From the NCBI RefSeq assembly GCF_024586455.1, contig NW_026089624.1, positions 12,615,341-12,679,340 on the forward strand: 64,000 bases of DNA, given 5' to 3'. Below the pieces are notes generated by a model that saw nothing but the letters and a program-made list of their open reading frames with translations, did no database searches and had not been told where the DNA came from. This document shows positions 31,862-42,295 of this stretch, piece by piece (within the stretch, counting starts at the first letter, position 1; each line of letters begins with the position of its first letter). This DNA comes from Bactrocera neohumeralis. Lineage: Eukaryota > Arthropoda > Insecta > Diptera > Tephritidae. A program made the position numbers and the translations under genes.

Positions 31862-34650
31862 CATGTGAGAGTCTTACAGCTCAACCTCAATCACTGCGAA
31901 GCTCAAGACCTGCTTACGCATACAGTGTTTGAGCAGAAAATCGACGTGGCAATAGTCTGCGAGGAATACAAAAACCTTAGTGCAGCAACGTGGACATCTG
32001 ACCTAACAGGCAAAGCGGCCATTTGTGCCTGTGGAGAAAACGTGTTCCAAAAAGGATGAGCCTACCACACGGGGCAAAAATCTGCGGAATAAACTCTTAT
32101 AGCTGTTACATTCCGCCGAGTATCGCGCAAGGTGAATATGAAAGAACCATCGATAATCTGGCACAAGGAACGTGGTAGCAGGTGACTTCAATGCACGTTC
32201 AGTGGAGTGGGGTAGCATGTACACAAATAAACGAGGAGAAACTGTTCTGAAGGCTTTTTCGTTACTGAACACCGTCTTGCTGAATATCGGTAACAGAAAC
32301 ACTTTCGAAAAAAAACGGCCGCGGTTCTCTAATCGATATTACGTTTGATAGTAGCTCTCTAGTGCGATCGTGTACATGGCAAGTGAGCGACATGTATACA
32401 CACAGTGACCACTTGGCTATTCTGCTTGAAATTGACAGAGAGGAAAAAATGCCTAAGTCCCTCAAAAAGGTCCAAACCAGGGGCTGGAAATCTGAAACTC
32501 TTGATGAGGATATATACAAATTAATGGTAGATGACAATCCGAACTACGCTATAGACATAGAACAGAAGGCCGAATGCCTAGTTAAACATGTCAGTAATGC
32601 TTGCGATGCCGCCATGTGAGGGAAAAACAAGGCACAACAAGAAGCCCGCATACTGGTGGAATGAGACTATTGAAGCTCTAAGAAGCGAGACGCCAGTATC
32701 AAAGGGGACGACAAACGGCAGATTTCACAATGCTAAACGAGCACTTTAAGCGAAAGCGAAATGAACTCAAGAAAGCAATAAAGAAGAGCAAAGCCTGTTG
32801 TTTTAAAGAGCTCTACAACAAGGTCGAAGAAAACCCGTGGGGATATGCCTACAAAATCTTCATGTCAAAGATTAAAGACCATAAAGGACAAGCGCCTACA
32901 TGCCCTAGATTATTAAAGACGGTTGTTCAAACTCTTTGCCCAACGTAATTGCTACAAAAGCAGCAAAAAAAAAAGAACCAGGAGCTACAAATGCACCGCA
33001 GCAAATGAAGCAGCAATGTGATTCGCAAATACTAAAGCATCAGGCCTAAATGGCATGCCGAATAAGGCCCTAAAACGGGCTATTAAATATAAACCCACCC
33101 CGCATACGGAAGTTTATACTCAATGCTTACGAGAGGGAGTATTCCCTAAGATTTGGAAAAAACAGCAGCTAGTGCTTATAAAAAAGCCAAATAAACCAGC
33201 AGGAGAGCCAGCCTCCTACCGACCATTATGTATGTTGAACACAATGGGGAAAATACTTTAGCGTATAATCTGTGTGCGGCTAGAGAAACATCTAGAAAGA
33301 GAGCCACTGGGCTTAGCCAAAAAGCAATATGGGTTTCGAAGGCACAGGCTAGATGCCATAAAGGAGTTAACAGAGCTCGCAAGCTAGGCAACTGAAGAAA
33401 CCTAGGTGGCTCCAAAGAATATTGCGCGGTAGTGACGTTCGACGTAAAAAATGCCTTCAACTCGGCCTATTGGCCGCATACCATAGAAGCCCTGAAACAA
33501 AAAAAGAACCAGCTGAGGATCATATCCAGCTACCACTCCGACAGATTACTGATATATGACACAGAAGAAGGTCCTAAAAACTACATTATAACAGGCGGTG
33601 CACCACAAGGCTCAGTACTAGGGCCCCTACTGTGGAATGTTTTACATGACGGTGTGCTACGTCTCCCATTGCCCAACGAAATACAGATAATCGGGTACGC
33701 TGATGATATAGCAATAACAGTAGTGGCAAAAGAAAAAAAGCCAGATAGAGTGCAACCACAAGACGATAAAAATAAAAGAATGGCTCACAAAAGCAAAGCT
33801 CCACTTAACAGGCCAAAAAAACCGAAGCGGTGCTAATAACGAGTAGGAAAAAGCTAGAGGCGACTACGCTCAACATTGTTGGGTACAATATCCCAATGCA
33901 ACAATCGTTGAAATACCTGAGTGTAATTATTGACGCGAGACTAAAATATCGGACCCACATCGCGAAAGCCTGTGAAAAAGCAGCAAAGGTGACGGCTGCA
34001 TTAACTAGAATCATGGTCAACATAGGTGGACCTAGTCAGTTAGCCAGTCAGTACTAATGTACGCCGCACCTACATTAGGACCAACATGGCTGCACAAAAC
34101 ATATGCGAACACGGCGAAAGAAGTAGTTCGGCTAAGTGCAATCAGGGTAGCTTGCGCTTTTTGTACTGTGCCACACGAAGCGGCTGGAATTATTTCAGGA
34201 ATCATGCCGCCAGATATTATGGCGATAGAGCTAAAAAGTATCTATGACAAAGCGAAATACACGGGCAGACGATTTAATAAATAAGAGAAAAAGCAAGAAA
34301 GTCAAACCACCCTGAATGAGTGACAGAAACAATAGGACGAAACAACAATTGGTATATGGACACACACGTTGATCGGAGACGTGCAAGTGTGGGTAGATAT
34401 AAATCACGGTGAAACTGACTATTACTTGACGCAATTCCTGACTGGGCACGACTGCTTCAGAGAATATTTACACAAATATGGACATGACGATGGGTTTGAT
34501 TGCTCTTTTTGTGGAAACAAGAATGAGAACGCGTGGCACATTTTCTTTCTGTGCCCCCGTTATAAAGATCAAAGAGAGGAGCTAGAGAAACTGCTCTCAG
34601 AGCGGCTAACCCCTGAAAATATTGTAACACACATGCTACATACCACGTAA
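31862..34650 (+). pseudogene. R1-clade LINE ORF2 (endonuclease + RT)
   Basis: The endonuclease starts with VLQLNLNHCEAQDLL and has VVAGDFNA-like (32180) and SDHLAILLEID (32405) motifs. The RT begins near 33055 (GEPASYRPLCML), then VTFDVKNAFNSAYW (33430), GGAPQGSVLGPLLWN (33595), and the catalytic IGYADDIAIT (33690). The thumb follows at 33830 and a C-terminal zinc motif (CSFCGNKNENAWHIFFLC) at 34500. At least six frameshifts or stops split it into short frames, although the catalytic boxes survive. R1 elements often insert in 28S rDNA, but no rDNA flanks are present here, so this is a dispersed or displaced copy. Confidence 0.85.
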
Positions 34651-34659
34651 AAAACGCGC

Positions 34660-35420
34660 CTAATGTAAACAAATCAACAGCCTTGAGAAAGTATCCCCGC
34701 TTTTGGTGACGACCACAGCAAACGTAATAAAGACTATGATTTAAGGGCATGCATTTGGAATGTCTGGTTCCTTAATTGGGAAGGTGCCGCTGACCAGCTG
34801 GTTGGTGTCCTCGTAAAAATAATCGTGGATAAAGACTGAGACGGGTAAGTCCTTGAGGCATTTACTACAGTGGCCATATAAAGGAGCGCAAATTTGGTGC
34901 TTTATGGTGGGAATTGTGGTGGGAGAGAGTCTCTGTCCATGAGTACTGTTATTCTCGCTGACGGATGAACGTCTAGCCACAATCCGAATCAAAGCGAAGT
35001 TCTTCAACATATCGCTCATTTGCGCATACGCTCCGGCGGAAGAGAAGGACAATGTGACCAAAGATGACAAAATCATGCTGGGCGACTTTAACGCCAGGGT
35101 GGACAAAGAAGGTATCTTTGGCACAACAGTCAGTAAATTCAGCCGCCACGAGGAAAGATCTGCTAATGGGTTGAGGCTGATCGACTTCGCCGGGGCCCGA
35201 AATATTGTTACATATGCTACTAGATTCCAGCAATGAAAAATTCATGAAGCTACTTGGTTGTTTTCGGATCGAAAAGCCACCAACCAGATTGATCATGTTG
35301 TAATTGATGGAAGACACGTCTACAGTGCTTTAGACATGCGTACGTTTCGAGGTCCTAACATCGGCAGCCGAATGGTTTTCTACTCGACTTTCACTCATGC
35401 TCTTTGATAGCACTCATCAG
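34660..35420 (+). pseudogene. RTE-clade endonuclease fragment I
   Basis: Plus-strand RTE piece covering the endonuclease start (ACIWNVWFLNWEGAAD-like) through IMLGDFNARVDKEGIFGTT (35080) and GLRLIDFAGARNIV, with a deletion near 35363 that joins NIG to AERF. Its 5' variant (CAACAGCCTTGAGAAAGTAT) matches copy F at 56905-56965 better than the other copies, so the two belong to a distinct subfamily. Confidence 0.75.
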
Positions 35421-35473
35421 AATTTCGAAGGTCATAAATAAACTTCAATATAAAACAAAAAAATCCATTAAAA

Positions 35474-35977
35474 ATGTTTATTGTTTGCTTCGAATCAACA
35501 GAGAACATCAAGAAAGTCTACGAAATTAAACATATTTTAAATTCTGTCGTCAAACTCGAGCCCATCAAGCCATCGAATCTTGTACCGCAGTGTAAGTCCT
35601 GTCAAGCATTCGGTCACACCAGAAATTATTGTTGTAAACCACCAAGGTGTGTGAAGTGCGCCGGAAATCATTCAACTCTAAACTGTACAAAACCTGCCGA
35701 TCTGCCGCCAAAATGCTGTAACTGCAATCAAAGTCACCCTGCGAACTATAGGGGATGTGAAGTGGCAAAACAACTTAAAAAAATTAGAAACGCGATCGAA
35801 AAAATAAAAGACCATAACCAACAACCAAAACGCTTAAGTGCAACCGCTTCTACTGCTCCTCAGAAGGAAGTTACTAATGTAAGTCAGCAATCTGGAAAAC
35901 CCTCATTTGCCAGCATAATCAGGAACAACAACTTATGTCTGCAAACCAAACAAATTCTAATGCTGTTATTGATATAA
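35474..35977 (+). pseudogene. Jockey-type ORF1 (gag-like zinc-knuckle protein)
   Basis: The 167-aa frame carries three successive zinc knuckles: CKSCQAFGHTRNYC, CVKCAGNHSTLNC and CCNCNQSHPANYRGC. They are preceded by a segment (HILNSVVKLEPIK) typical of insect LINE gag proteins related to the X-element/jockey nucleic-acid-binding protein. A Gln/Ser-rich C-terminus follows. It lacks the N-terminal half seen to start at 4083 in the other copy (MSTANNNNF). The final residues read through the frame into short hydrophobic sequence. It would bind element RNA, but as 5' truncated sequence it has no promoter of its own. Confidence 0.75.
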
Positions 35978-36099
35978 CCACTAATTTATCGATAATTCTC
36001 AACAAGCTGAATAAGCTAGAAGAGCAAAATAAACTTACCCACGAACGACTTACTCAACTAGAGTGACAGCAAAACAAAGTATGGCGCAAACATGAAACC

Positions 36100-37531
36100 G
36101 GTAAGAATTATGACATGGAATGCAAATGGCTTACTCAAACGTAGTAAAGATTAGAGACATTACTCCATGTTGAAAATATTGATATTTGTCTTATATCAGA
36201 AACCCATTTTACAAATGAGACTTTCGTTAAATTCAAAAACTACAAGACGTATTGCTCGAACCACCCAAATAATAATGCGAGAGGGGGGAGTGCCATAATT
36301 ATCAGAGATAATATTCCCCACTACGAAGAAATTAATATAAGTATCCCGGAATTCCAAGCCACGACCATATCGGTTGAAACTAGTTTCGGAAAAATAAGTA
36401 TTACCGTAATATATAGCCCACCTAGACACAATATTAAAATGGACTTGTACACAGAACTTATACTAAAACACCATGGGAAATTCATTATGGGTGGTGACTT
36501 TATCGACTTTTTCATCACTCGACAAATATCCAAGACGTTCATTACCATGGAAAATGGATTGGACTTAAATTCGGACCACTCGCCAGTATATCTAATCCTA
36601 AATGGCCATCTGAAAGAAATCGACATACCGCCTTATCTTTCTAATATACATCTTTCTAATAGACATTCAAAGATATTGATGTTAAAGTAAATATAACAAC
36701 TCAAGATATTTTAGAAGATGAAGTTCATATATTTACGAAAACTATTAAAGAATCGGCTTAGAAAAGTACTCCTGTTCCTAAACAAAAAAACTTTTATACT
36801 AAATTTCTAACAGACATTTTAGATCTTATTAAGAAAAAGAGAAAATTACGTAAAAAATGGCAAATTACGAGTGTTCCTCAATACAAAACAGATTTGAACA
36901 ATTTAACCAAGGTTCTCAGTACTTAAATAAAGTTATTCACGAATCAAAATATTTTAAATTATATTGAGAAATTAACGCCAAACAAACATTCCGATTATTC
37001 CCTTTAGAAAGCAGTAAAAAATGCAAGGAAACCTATATTGTCAAATACACCCCTCAGAAAGCCAAACGGATCCTGGGCCAAAAGCGACGAAGAAAAGCGG
37101 AAGGTTTTTCAGAGAAACTAACTAAAACGTTTAGTCCCTTTGTGTTCAATGGAACTTTGCCGCAGCTGGAAGGATCGAAATACGTAAGAGAAGTCCAACC
37201 AGCATCAATTAAAGAAGTGGAAAATATCATTAAAACTGGATTTAAGCCAAAAAAAGTTCCCGGCTTCGACTTGTTGACTGCTGATGTAATAAAAAATCTA
37301 ACGCGAAAAGCATTAGAAAAACTTACATCGATAATAAACGCCTTCTTAGATCTCAGATGTGTCCCATTGTTAGGGAAGGTATCTGAAATGATTATGGTAC
37401 AAAAACCCGGAAAAAGCGCCCAGGAGGCCTCGTCGTATCGTCCAATCTCACTGTTGCCTGTTTTGTCCCACATACTTAAAGTTGTAATTAAAAGTAGACT
37501 TCAAAACATAATTAACGAAAAGAGTCTTATA
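36100..37531 (+). pseudogene. Jockey-type ORF2, endonuclease and RT start
   Basis: Reads RIMTWNANGLL at 36105, then ICLISETHFTNETF, FKNYKTYC, GGSAIIIRD, ITVIYSPPRHNIKMDLYTEL and FIMGGDF. A deletion then removes the Asn of GDFN and following residues. NSDHSPVYLILNGH (36565) closes the endonuclease. The RT opens at 37142 (LTADVIKNL, MVQKPGKSAQEASSYRPIS LLP) and is cut at 37531. Frameshifts lie near 36150 and 36690. In this family the endonuclease nicks target DNA for reverse transcription. Confidence 0.75.
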
Positions 37532-37743
37532 GCCCTGACTAAAGATGGGACAAGGGTAAATACCCAAAAGGTAAATTGAGTATTTAATGTAAATACCAAG
37601 GAATTTACCCAAGCGCTTGGGTATTTACCCAAAATGTGGGTATAAATCAGAACAAAGAAAAATTTAAATAAATTAAAGGAATTCAATTTTTTATTATGAA
37701 TTATTATTATATTTTTTAATAACAAATTAAATATTTTTCAAAT

Positions 37744-38157
37744 TTAATCGTTATCGCTGTCGCTGTCCGTATCCGATAAAAATTCATATCGAGTAGAGTG
37801 CGTGATCTCGGCTGAAGTTGAAGGTATATCGTCTTGTGTACATTCTAGTGAAGAATTCATGGAATTTTCAAATTGAGTGGAGTGCGTGCTTTCTGCTGAA
37901 GGTGGTAAACTCTTTTTAAAAAGCAAGTTCCAGTTGCACAATATATATGTTATTTTGCCTGCTCTTTGTGTTGTTAAACGGTTCCTTTTTTTGGAATGAA
38001 TGAAGCTGTGGGTGCTAAAGGAACGTTCAGTATCAGCTGAAGTACAGGGAATTCGAACAACTAATTTGCTTAATTGCGTGCTTCCACAAATTCCTTTCCA
38101 CCAAGTTACTGGAGAAATTTCATCCAAACAGCTCCAGACAAAAGTTTTTGCCCACAA
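37744..38157 (-). pseudogene. hAT transposase C-terminal dimerisation domain
   Basis: The 137-aa frame reads TWWKGICGSTQLSKLVVRIP, then CTSADTERSFSTHSFIHSKK and RNRLTTQRAGKITYI, matching the conserved hAT C-terminal block in which a W, a small-residue turn before the ERxFS motif, and the RxRLxxxxxxxL pattern are diagnostic. A Ser/Asp-rich tail ends the protein at 37744. The catalytic core and the BED-type DNA-binding domain would lie to the right and are missing or replaced by RTE, so this cannot act as a transposase. Confidence 0.85.
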
Positions 38158-38559
38158 ATCATTCCTGGCCTTGTATTGCTACTATCGCTTCTATGAAAAT
38201 GTTTCCAAATAGTTTCATTTTTCGGTCTTCCCATCATTTAATATATAATTATTAACACGCGCATTTTATTTCACTTACTAATCGCTGGGAACAAATATTT
38301 AAGATGAACCAAATTCTTTTTATCTGGAGTCATGTGTAGAAGTTCACGCAAGTGAGGAAAGTTCTCTGATCGCCATTCACTTGGGAGTGGCCAGAAACGA
38401 TTCTTTTACATATGACTCAAGCAGCTCACTACTTCCGGTCTTTGACCAAGTATCCTCTGGGTAGCCTAAGAACATCCGTTTGAAAGCGAGCTAAAGTGAG
38501 AAGGCGAAACATCCCCTTGTGCGCTGGGTTTGGGAACCGCCACGTAAAAAATTCTACCA

Positions 38560-39594
38560 ATGAAAATTAGCAATCAGCCTCGGATGAGAGACCCCCCTTT
38601 TGATGACGACCATGGCAAACGAAATAAGGACAATGAATTGAGGGCATGCACCTGGAATGTCCGGACCCTTAATTGGAAAGGTGCCGCATCTCAGCTGGTT
38701 GATGTCCTCGTAAAAATAAAGGCTGACATCACCGCCGTCCAAGAAATGCGATGGACGGGACAAGGACAGAGACGACTAGGTCCTTGTGACATTTAGTACA
38801 GTGGCCATATAAAGGAGCGCAAGTTTGGTGTAGGATTCGTGGTGGGAGAGAGACTCCGTCGCCGAGTACTATCATTCACTTCGGTGAATGAACGTCTAGC
38901 CACAATCCGCATCAAAGCGAGGTTCTTCAACATATCGCTGATTTGCGCTCACGCCCCGACGGAAGAGGAGAACGATGTGACCAAAGATGCCTTTTATGAG
39001 CGCTTGGAGCGCGCTTATGAGAGCTGCTCCCACCACGATGTCAAAATCGTGCTTGGCGACTTTAACGACAGGGTGGGCAAAGAAGGTATCTTTGGCACTA
39101 CGGTCGGTAAATTCGGCCTCCACGACGAAACTTCCCCAAATGGGTTGAGGCTGATTGACTTCGCCGGGGCCCGAAATATGGTTATCTGTAGTATTAGCTT
39201 CCAGCATAAAAAGATTCATCAAGCTACCTGGCTGTCTCCGGATCGAAAAACTACCAACCAGATCGATCATGTTGTGATAGATGGAAGACACGTCTCCAGT
39301 GCTTTAGATGTGCGTGCGCTCCGGGGTCCTAACATCGACTCGGATCACTATCTTGTTGCAGCCAAGATTCGCACCCGCCTCTGTGCAGCAAAAAACACAC
39401 GCCAACAAACACAAGGAAGGTTCGACGTCGAGAAGCTGCAATCACAACAGACAGCCGAACGATTTTCTACTCGGCTTGCACTCCTGCTCTCTGAGAGCAC
39501 TCGTCAACAACTCGGAAGCTTGATAAACTGGCCGACAGGCCGAAAAAATGCGGCGGCTTACAGAAGGTTTCAAGACCGGAGCATACTCTTGTAG
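38560..39594 (+). pseudogene. RTE endonuclease domain (copy D)
   Basis: Endonuclease of the exonuclease-endonuclease-phosphatase fold. Motifs in order: ACTWNVRTLN, VQEMRWTGQG (catalytic Glu), SLICAHAPTEE, VLGDFNDRVG (Asp and Asn), NQIDHVVIDGRH, and NIDSDHYLVAAK (Asp-His pair). A TAG at about 38794 replaces the Ile-Tyr-Tyr-Ser segment, and a deletion near 39520 shifts the frame into the linker. All catalytic motifs are otherwise present. Vertebrate CFDP2-type proteins derive from the same RTE endonuclease. Confidence 0.85.
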
Positions 39595-39926
39595 AACCCC
39601 CAAAGGTGATCTAGTGACCGATGCCCAGAGCATACTTAAATTATGGAGGGAACACTTCTCCAGCCTGCTGAATGGCAGTGAACGCACAACACCAGGAGAA
39701 GGCGAAACCGATTCCCCAATCGATGACGATGGAGCAGACGTTCCATTGCCCGGCCGTGTAGAAGTTCGAATAGCAATCGCCCGCCTGAAGAACAACAAAG
39801 CGGCAGGGGCCCGCGGACTGCCGGCCGAGCTATTCAAACACGGCGGCGAAGAACTAATAGGGAGCATGCATGAGCTTCTTTGTAAAATATGGTCGGACGA
39901 AAGCATGCCCAACGATTGGAATTTAA

Positions 39927-41273
39927 GTGTGCTATGCCCAATCCATAAAAAAAGGAGACCCCACAATCTATGCCAACTACCGTGGAATTAGCCTCCTCAA
40001 CATCGCATATAAGGTTCTATCGAGCGTATTGTGTGAAAGATTAAAGCCCACCGTCAACAAACTGATTGGACCTTATCAGTGTGGCTTCAGACCTGGAAAA
40101 TCAACAACCGACCAGATATTCACCATGCGCCAAATCTTGGAAAAGACCCGTGAAAGAAGAATCGACACACACCACCTCTTCGTCGATTTCAAAGCTGCCT
40201 TCGACAGCACGAAAAGGAGCTGCCTTTATGCCGCGATGTCTGAATTTGGTATCCCCGCAAAACTAATACGGCTGTGTAAGCTGACGTTGAGCAACACGAA
40301 AAGCTCCGTCAGGATCGGGAAGGACCTCTCCGAGCCGTTCGATACCAAACGAGGTTTCAGACAAGGCGACTCCCTATCGTGCGACTTCTTCAACCTGCTT
40401 CTGGAGAAAATAGTTCGAGCTGCAGAACTAAACAGGGAAGGTACCATCTTTTATAAGAGTGTACAGCTGCTGGCGTATGCCGACGATATTGATATCATCG
40501 GCCTCAACACCCGCGCCGTTAGTTCTGCTTTCTCTAGGCTGGACAAGGAAGCACAGAAAATGGGTCTAGCAGTGAACGAGGGCAAAACGAAATATCTCCT
40601 GTTATCAAAGAAACAGTCGTCGCACTCGCGACTTGGCTCTCACGTCATTGTTGACAGTCATAACTTCGAAGTTGTAGATAATTTCGTCTATTTAGGAACC
40701 AGCATTAACACCACCAACAATGTCAGCCTGGAAATCCAACGCAGGATTGCTCTTGCCAACAGGTGCTACTTCGGACTGAGTAGGCAATGGAAAAGTAAGG
40801 TCCTCTCTCGACGAACAAAAGCTAAACTCTATAAGTCGCTCATAATTCCCGTCCTGCTATATGGTGCAGAGGCTTGGGCGATGACAGCAACCGATGAGTC
40901 GACGTTACGAGTTTTCGAGAGAAAAATTCTGCGAAAGATTTATGGTTGTTTCCGCATTGGCCACGGCGAATATCGCATTCGATGGAACGATGAGCTGTAC
41001 GAGATATATGACGACATTGACATAGTTCAGCGAATTAAAAGACAGCGGTTACGCTGGCTAGGTCATGTTGTCCGGATGGATGAAAACACTCCAGCTTTGA
41101 AAGTATTCGACGCAGTACCCGCCGGGGGAGGCAGAGGAAGAGGAAGACCTCCACTCCGTTGGAAGGACCGAGTGGAGAAGGACCTGGCTTCGCTTGGAAT
41201 ATCCAATTGGCGCCACGTAGCGAAAAGAAGAAACGACTGGCGCGCTGTTGTTAACTCGGCTATAATCGCGTAA
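39927..41273 (+). CDS. RTE reverse transcriptase, intact RT frame (copy D)
   Basis: Longest open frame in the window (448 aa). It runs from the RT fingers (ANYRGISLLNIAYKVLSS) through FRPGKSTTDQIFT, HLFVDFKAAFDS, KRGFRQGDSLSCDFFNLLLE and the catalytic LLAYADDIDIIG, then thumb and C-terminal motifs (GTSINTTNNVSLEIQRRIA, RLRWLGHVVRMDENT, RGRPPLRWKDRVEKDL), ending at a stop 30 bases before the GAA tail. All RT boxes are present. An upstream one-base difference in an A-run (39945) separates it from the linker frame, so translation as one polyprotein with the endonuclease is broken. The start codon is arbitrary because this is an internal part of a larger ORF. Confidence 0.88.
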   Translation: MCYAQSIKKGDPTIYANYRGISLLNIAYKVLSSVLCERLKPTVNKLIGPYQCGFRPGKSTTDQIFTMRQILEKTRERRIDTHHLFVDFKAAFDSTKRSCLYAAMSEFGIPAKLIRLCKLTLSNTKSSVRIGKDLSEPFDTKRGFRQGDSLSCDFFNLLLEKIVRAAELNREGTIFYKSVQLLAYADDIDIIGLNTRAVSSAFSRLDKEAQKMGLAVNEGKTKYLLLSKKQSSHSRLGSHVIVDSHNFEVVDNFVYLGTSINTTNNVSLEIQRRIALANRCYFGLSRQWKSKVLSRRTKAKLYKSLIIPVLLYGAEAWAMTATDESTLRVFERKILRKIYGCFRIGHGEYRIRWNDELYEIYDDIDIVQRIKRQRLRWLGHVVRMDENTPALKVFDAVPAGGGRGRGRPPLRWKDRVEKDLASLGISNWRHVAKRRNDWRAVVNSAIIA

Positions 41274-41596
41274 GCGGTGTCAACGGCTATTAAGAAGAAG
41301 AAGAAATTCTTTTTATGCACTTGACTCTGGTTGTTGTTGCCATCGCTATCACTCATTACATTGAGTTCACAAAAGCACGCTGATTAGCGGTTCTTATTAA
41401 GAATTGTTGTTACTTATGTTCAAAGTAAATTTGAAAATGTTCTCATTTCTGTTACTTTACGTAAAAACCAGTATTTGTTATTCAAATGAGTATTTGCCCT
41501 AAATTAGATAAATACCCGGATATGAAAATGGGTATAAATGGGTAAATACCCAGCGTTGGGTAAATACCCAGGTCTAAGCCCATCTCTAGCCCTGAC

Positions 41597-42054
41597 AGAC
41601 GAGCAAAATTATGCGCCTTAAGCAACGCTAATGCGCATTGCAATTTTATGGTGACAAATGGCAGACTTGTGCTTTTAGACAGCTGATAGTGAAATTTGCT
41701 TATGTGTTTAAAAAAAAAAGTGTAATCAAATGATTAAGATAAATTATTAATAGAAATTTTGGTAATTTGGGAAAATCAATATAAGTTTTACGAAAAAATT
41801 CGTTTATTATTAACTACGTTAAAAGATAATATAATAATTTAATTAGCAAAATAAAACTGCTTACCTCTGATGCTGCAAACGCAAAGGAGGCGGCAGACTT
41901 CAGGCGACATCTGTCAAAAAATAGAAAAAATCGGCCATTTTTGGGCAGTGTTGTCTACTCAAATTTGGTAAATTCAGCTAAATACACGAAATTCTTGTGC
42001 ATTACAAACTTGCATTAACATGGGTCAAATGCGCAAGTAAATGTAAATCCAATT
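41597..42054. other. Unknown insert between jockey RT halves
   Basis: About 465 bases (with 37532-37539 as its left end) separate the two halves of the jockey RT once the hAT is removed. The borders share TTATA with the target, so a short TSD is possible. It has no ORF of note and no convincing terminal inverted repeats; both ends contain ATGCGC blocks. Family unknown. Confidence 0.4.
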
Positions 42055-42295
42055 ATTATACCAATTCATCAATTTGGATTTAGATCGAAGCATTCCACAA
42101 TCGAGCAAATTCATCGAATAATAGATATAATTGAGGATACGATGGGAAAAAAGGAAATTTGCAAGCGATATGCCTATGCCGCCAAACAGCACAATCGCCA
42201 CATTTGCAGATGTATCTGCATCATTACTACAGATAAAAATGAAATAGAGTCGTCGAACAGAATGCAGTCTTCAATCAACCTAATCGTGGAATGGA

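Larger units (their letters stand above)
38324..41303 (+). mobile_element. RTE-clade LINE copy D, full length with 13-bp TSD
   Basis: Flanked by AAATTCTTTTTAT (38311-38323 and 41304-41316). It spans from the 5' leader (CTGGAGTCATGTGTAGAAGT) to the (GAA)n tail, defining the element ends: about 3 kb here with a ~280-base internal deletion near 39520. It lies inside the hAT element 37540-41588. Confidence 0.93.
37540..41588 (-). mobile_element. hAT transposon with RTE inside
   Basis: Flanked by the 8-bp TSD GCCCTGAC (37532-37539 and 41589-41596). The ends TAAAGATGGGAC and, inverted, TAGAGATGGGC are followed by many GGGTAAATACCC-type motifs in direct and inverted orientation, typical of hAT subterminal repeats. 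A hAT transposase C-terminus lies on the minus strand (38157-37744). An RTE copy (38324-41303) interrupts the element, and little other hAT coding sequence survives to its right. Confidence 0.9.

Noticed and set aside
31862..34650. R1 element as evidence of nearby rDNA
   Set aside because: No 28S rRNA sequence is visible at either side, and the copy is decayed and interrupted.
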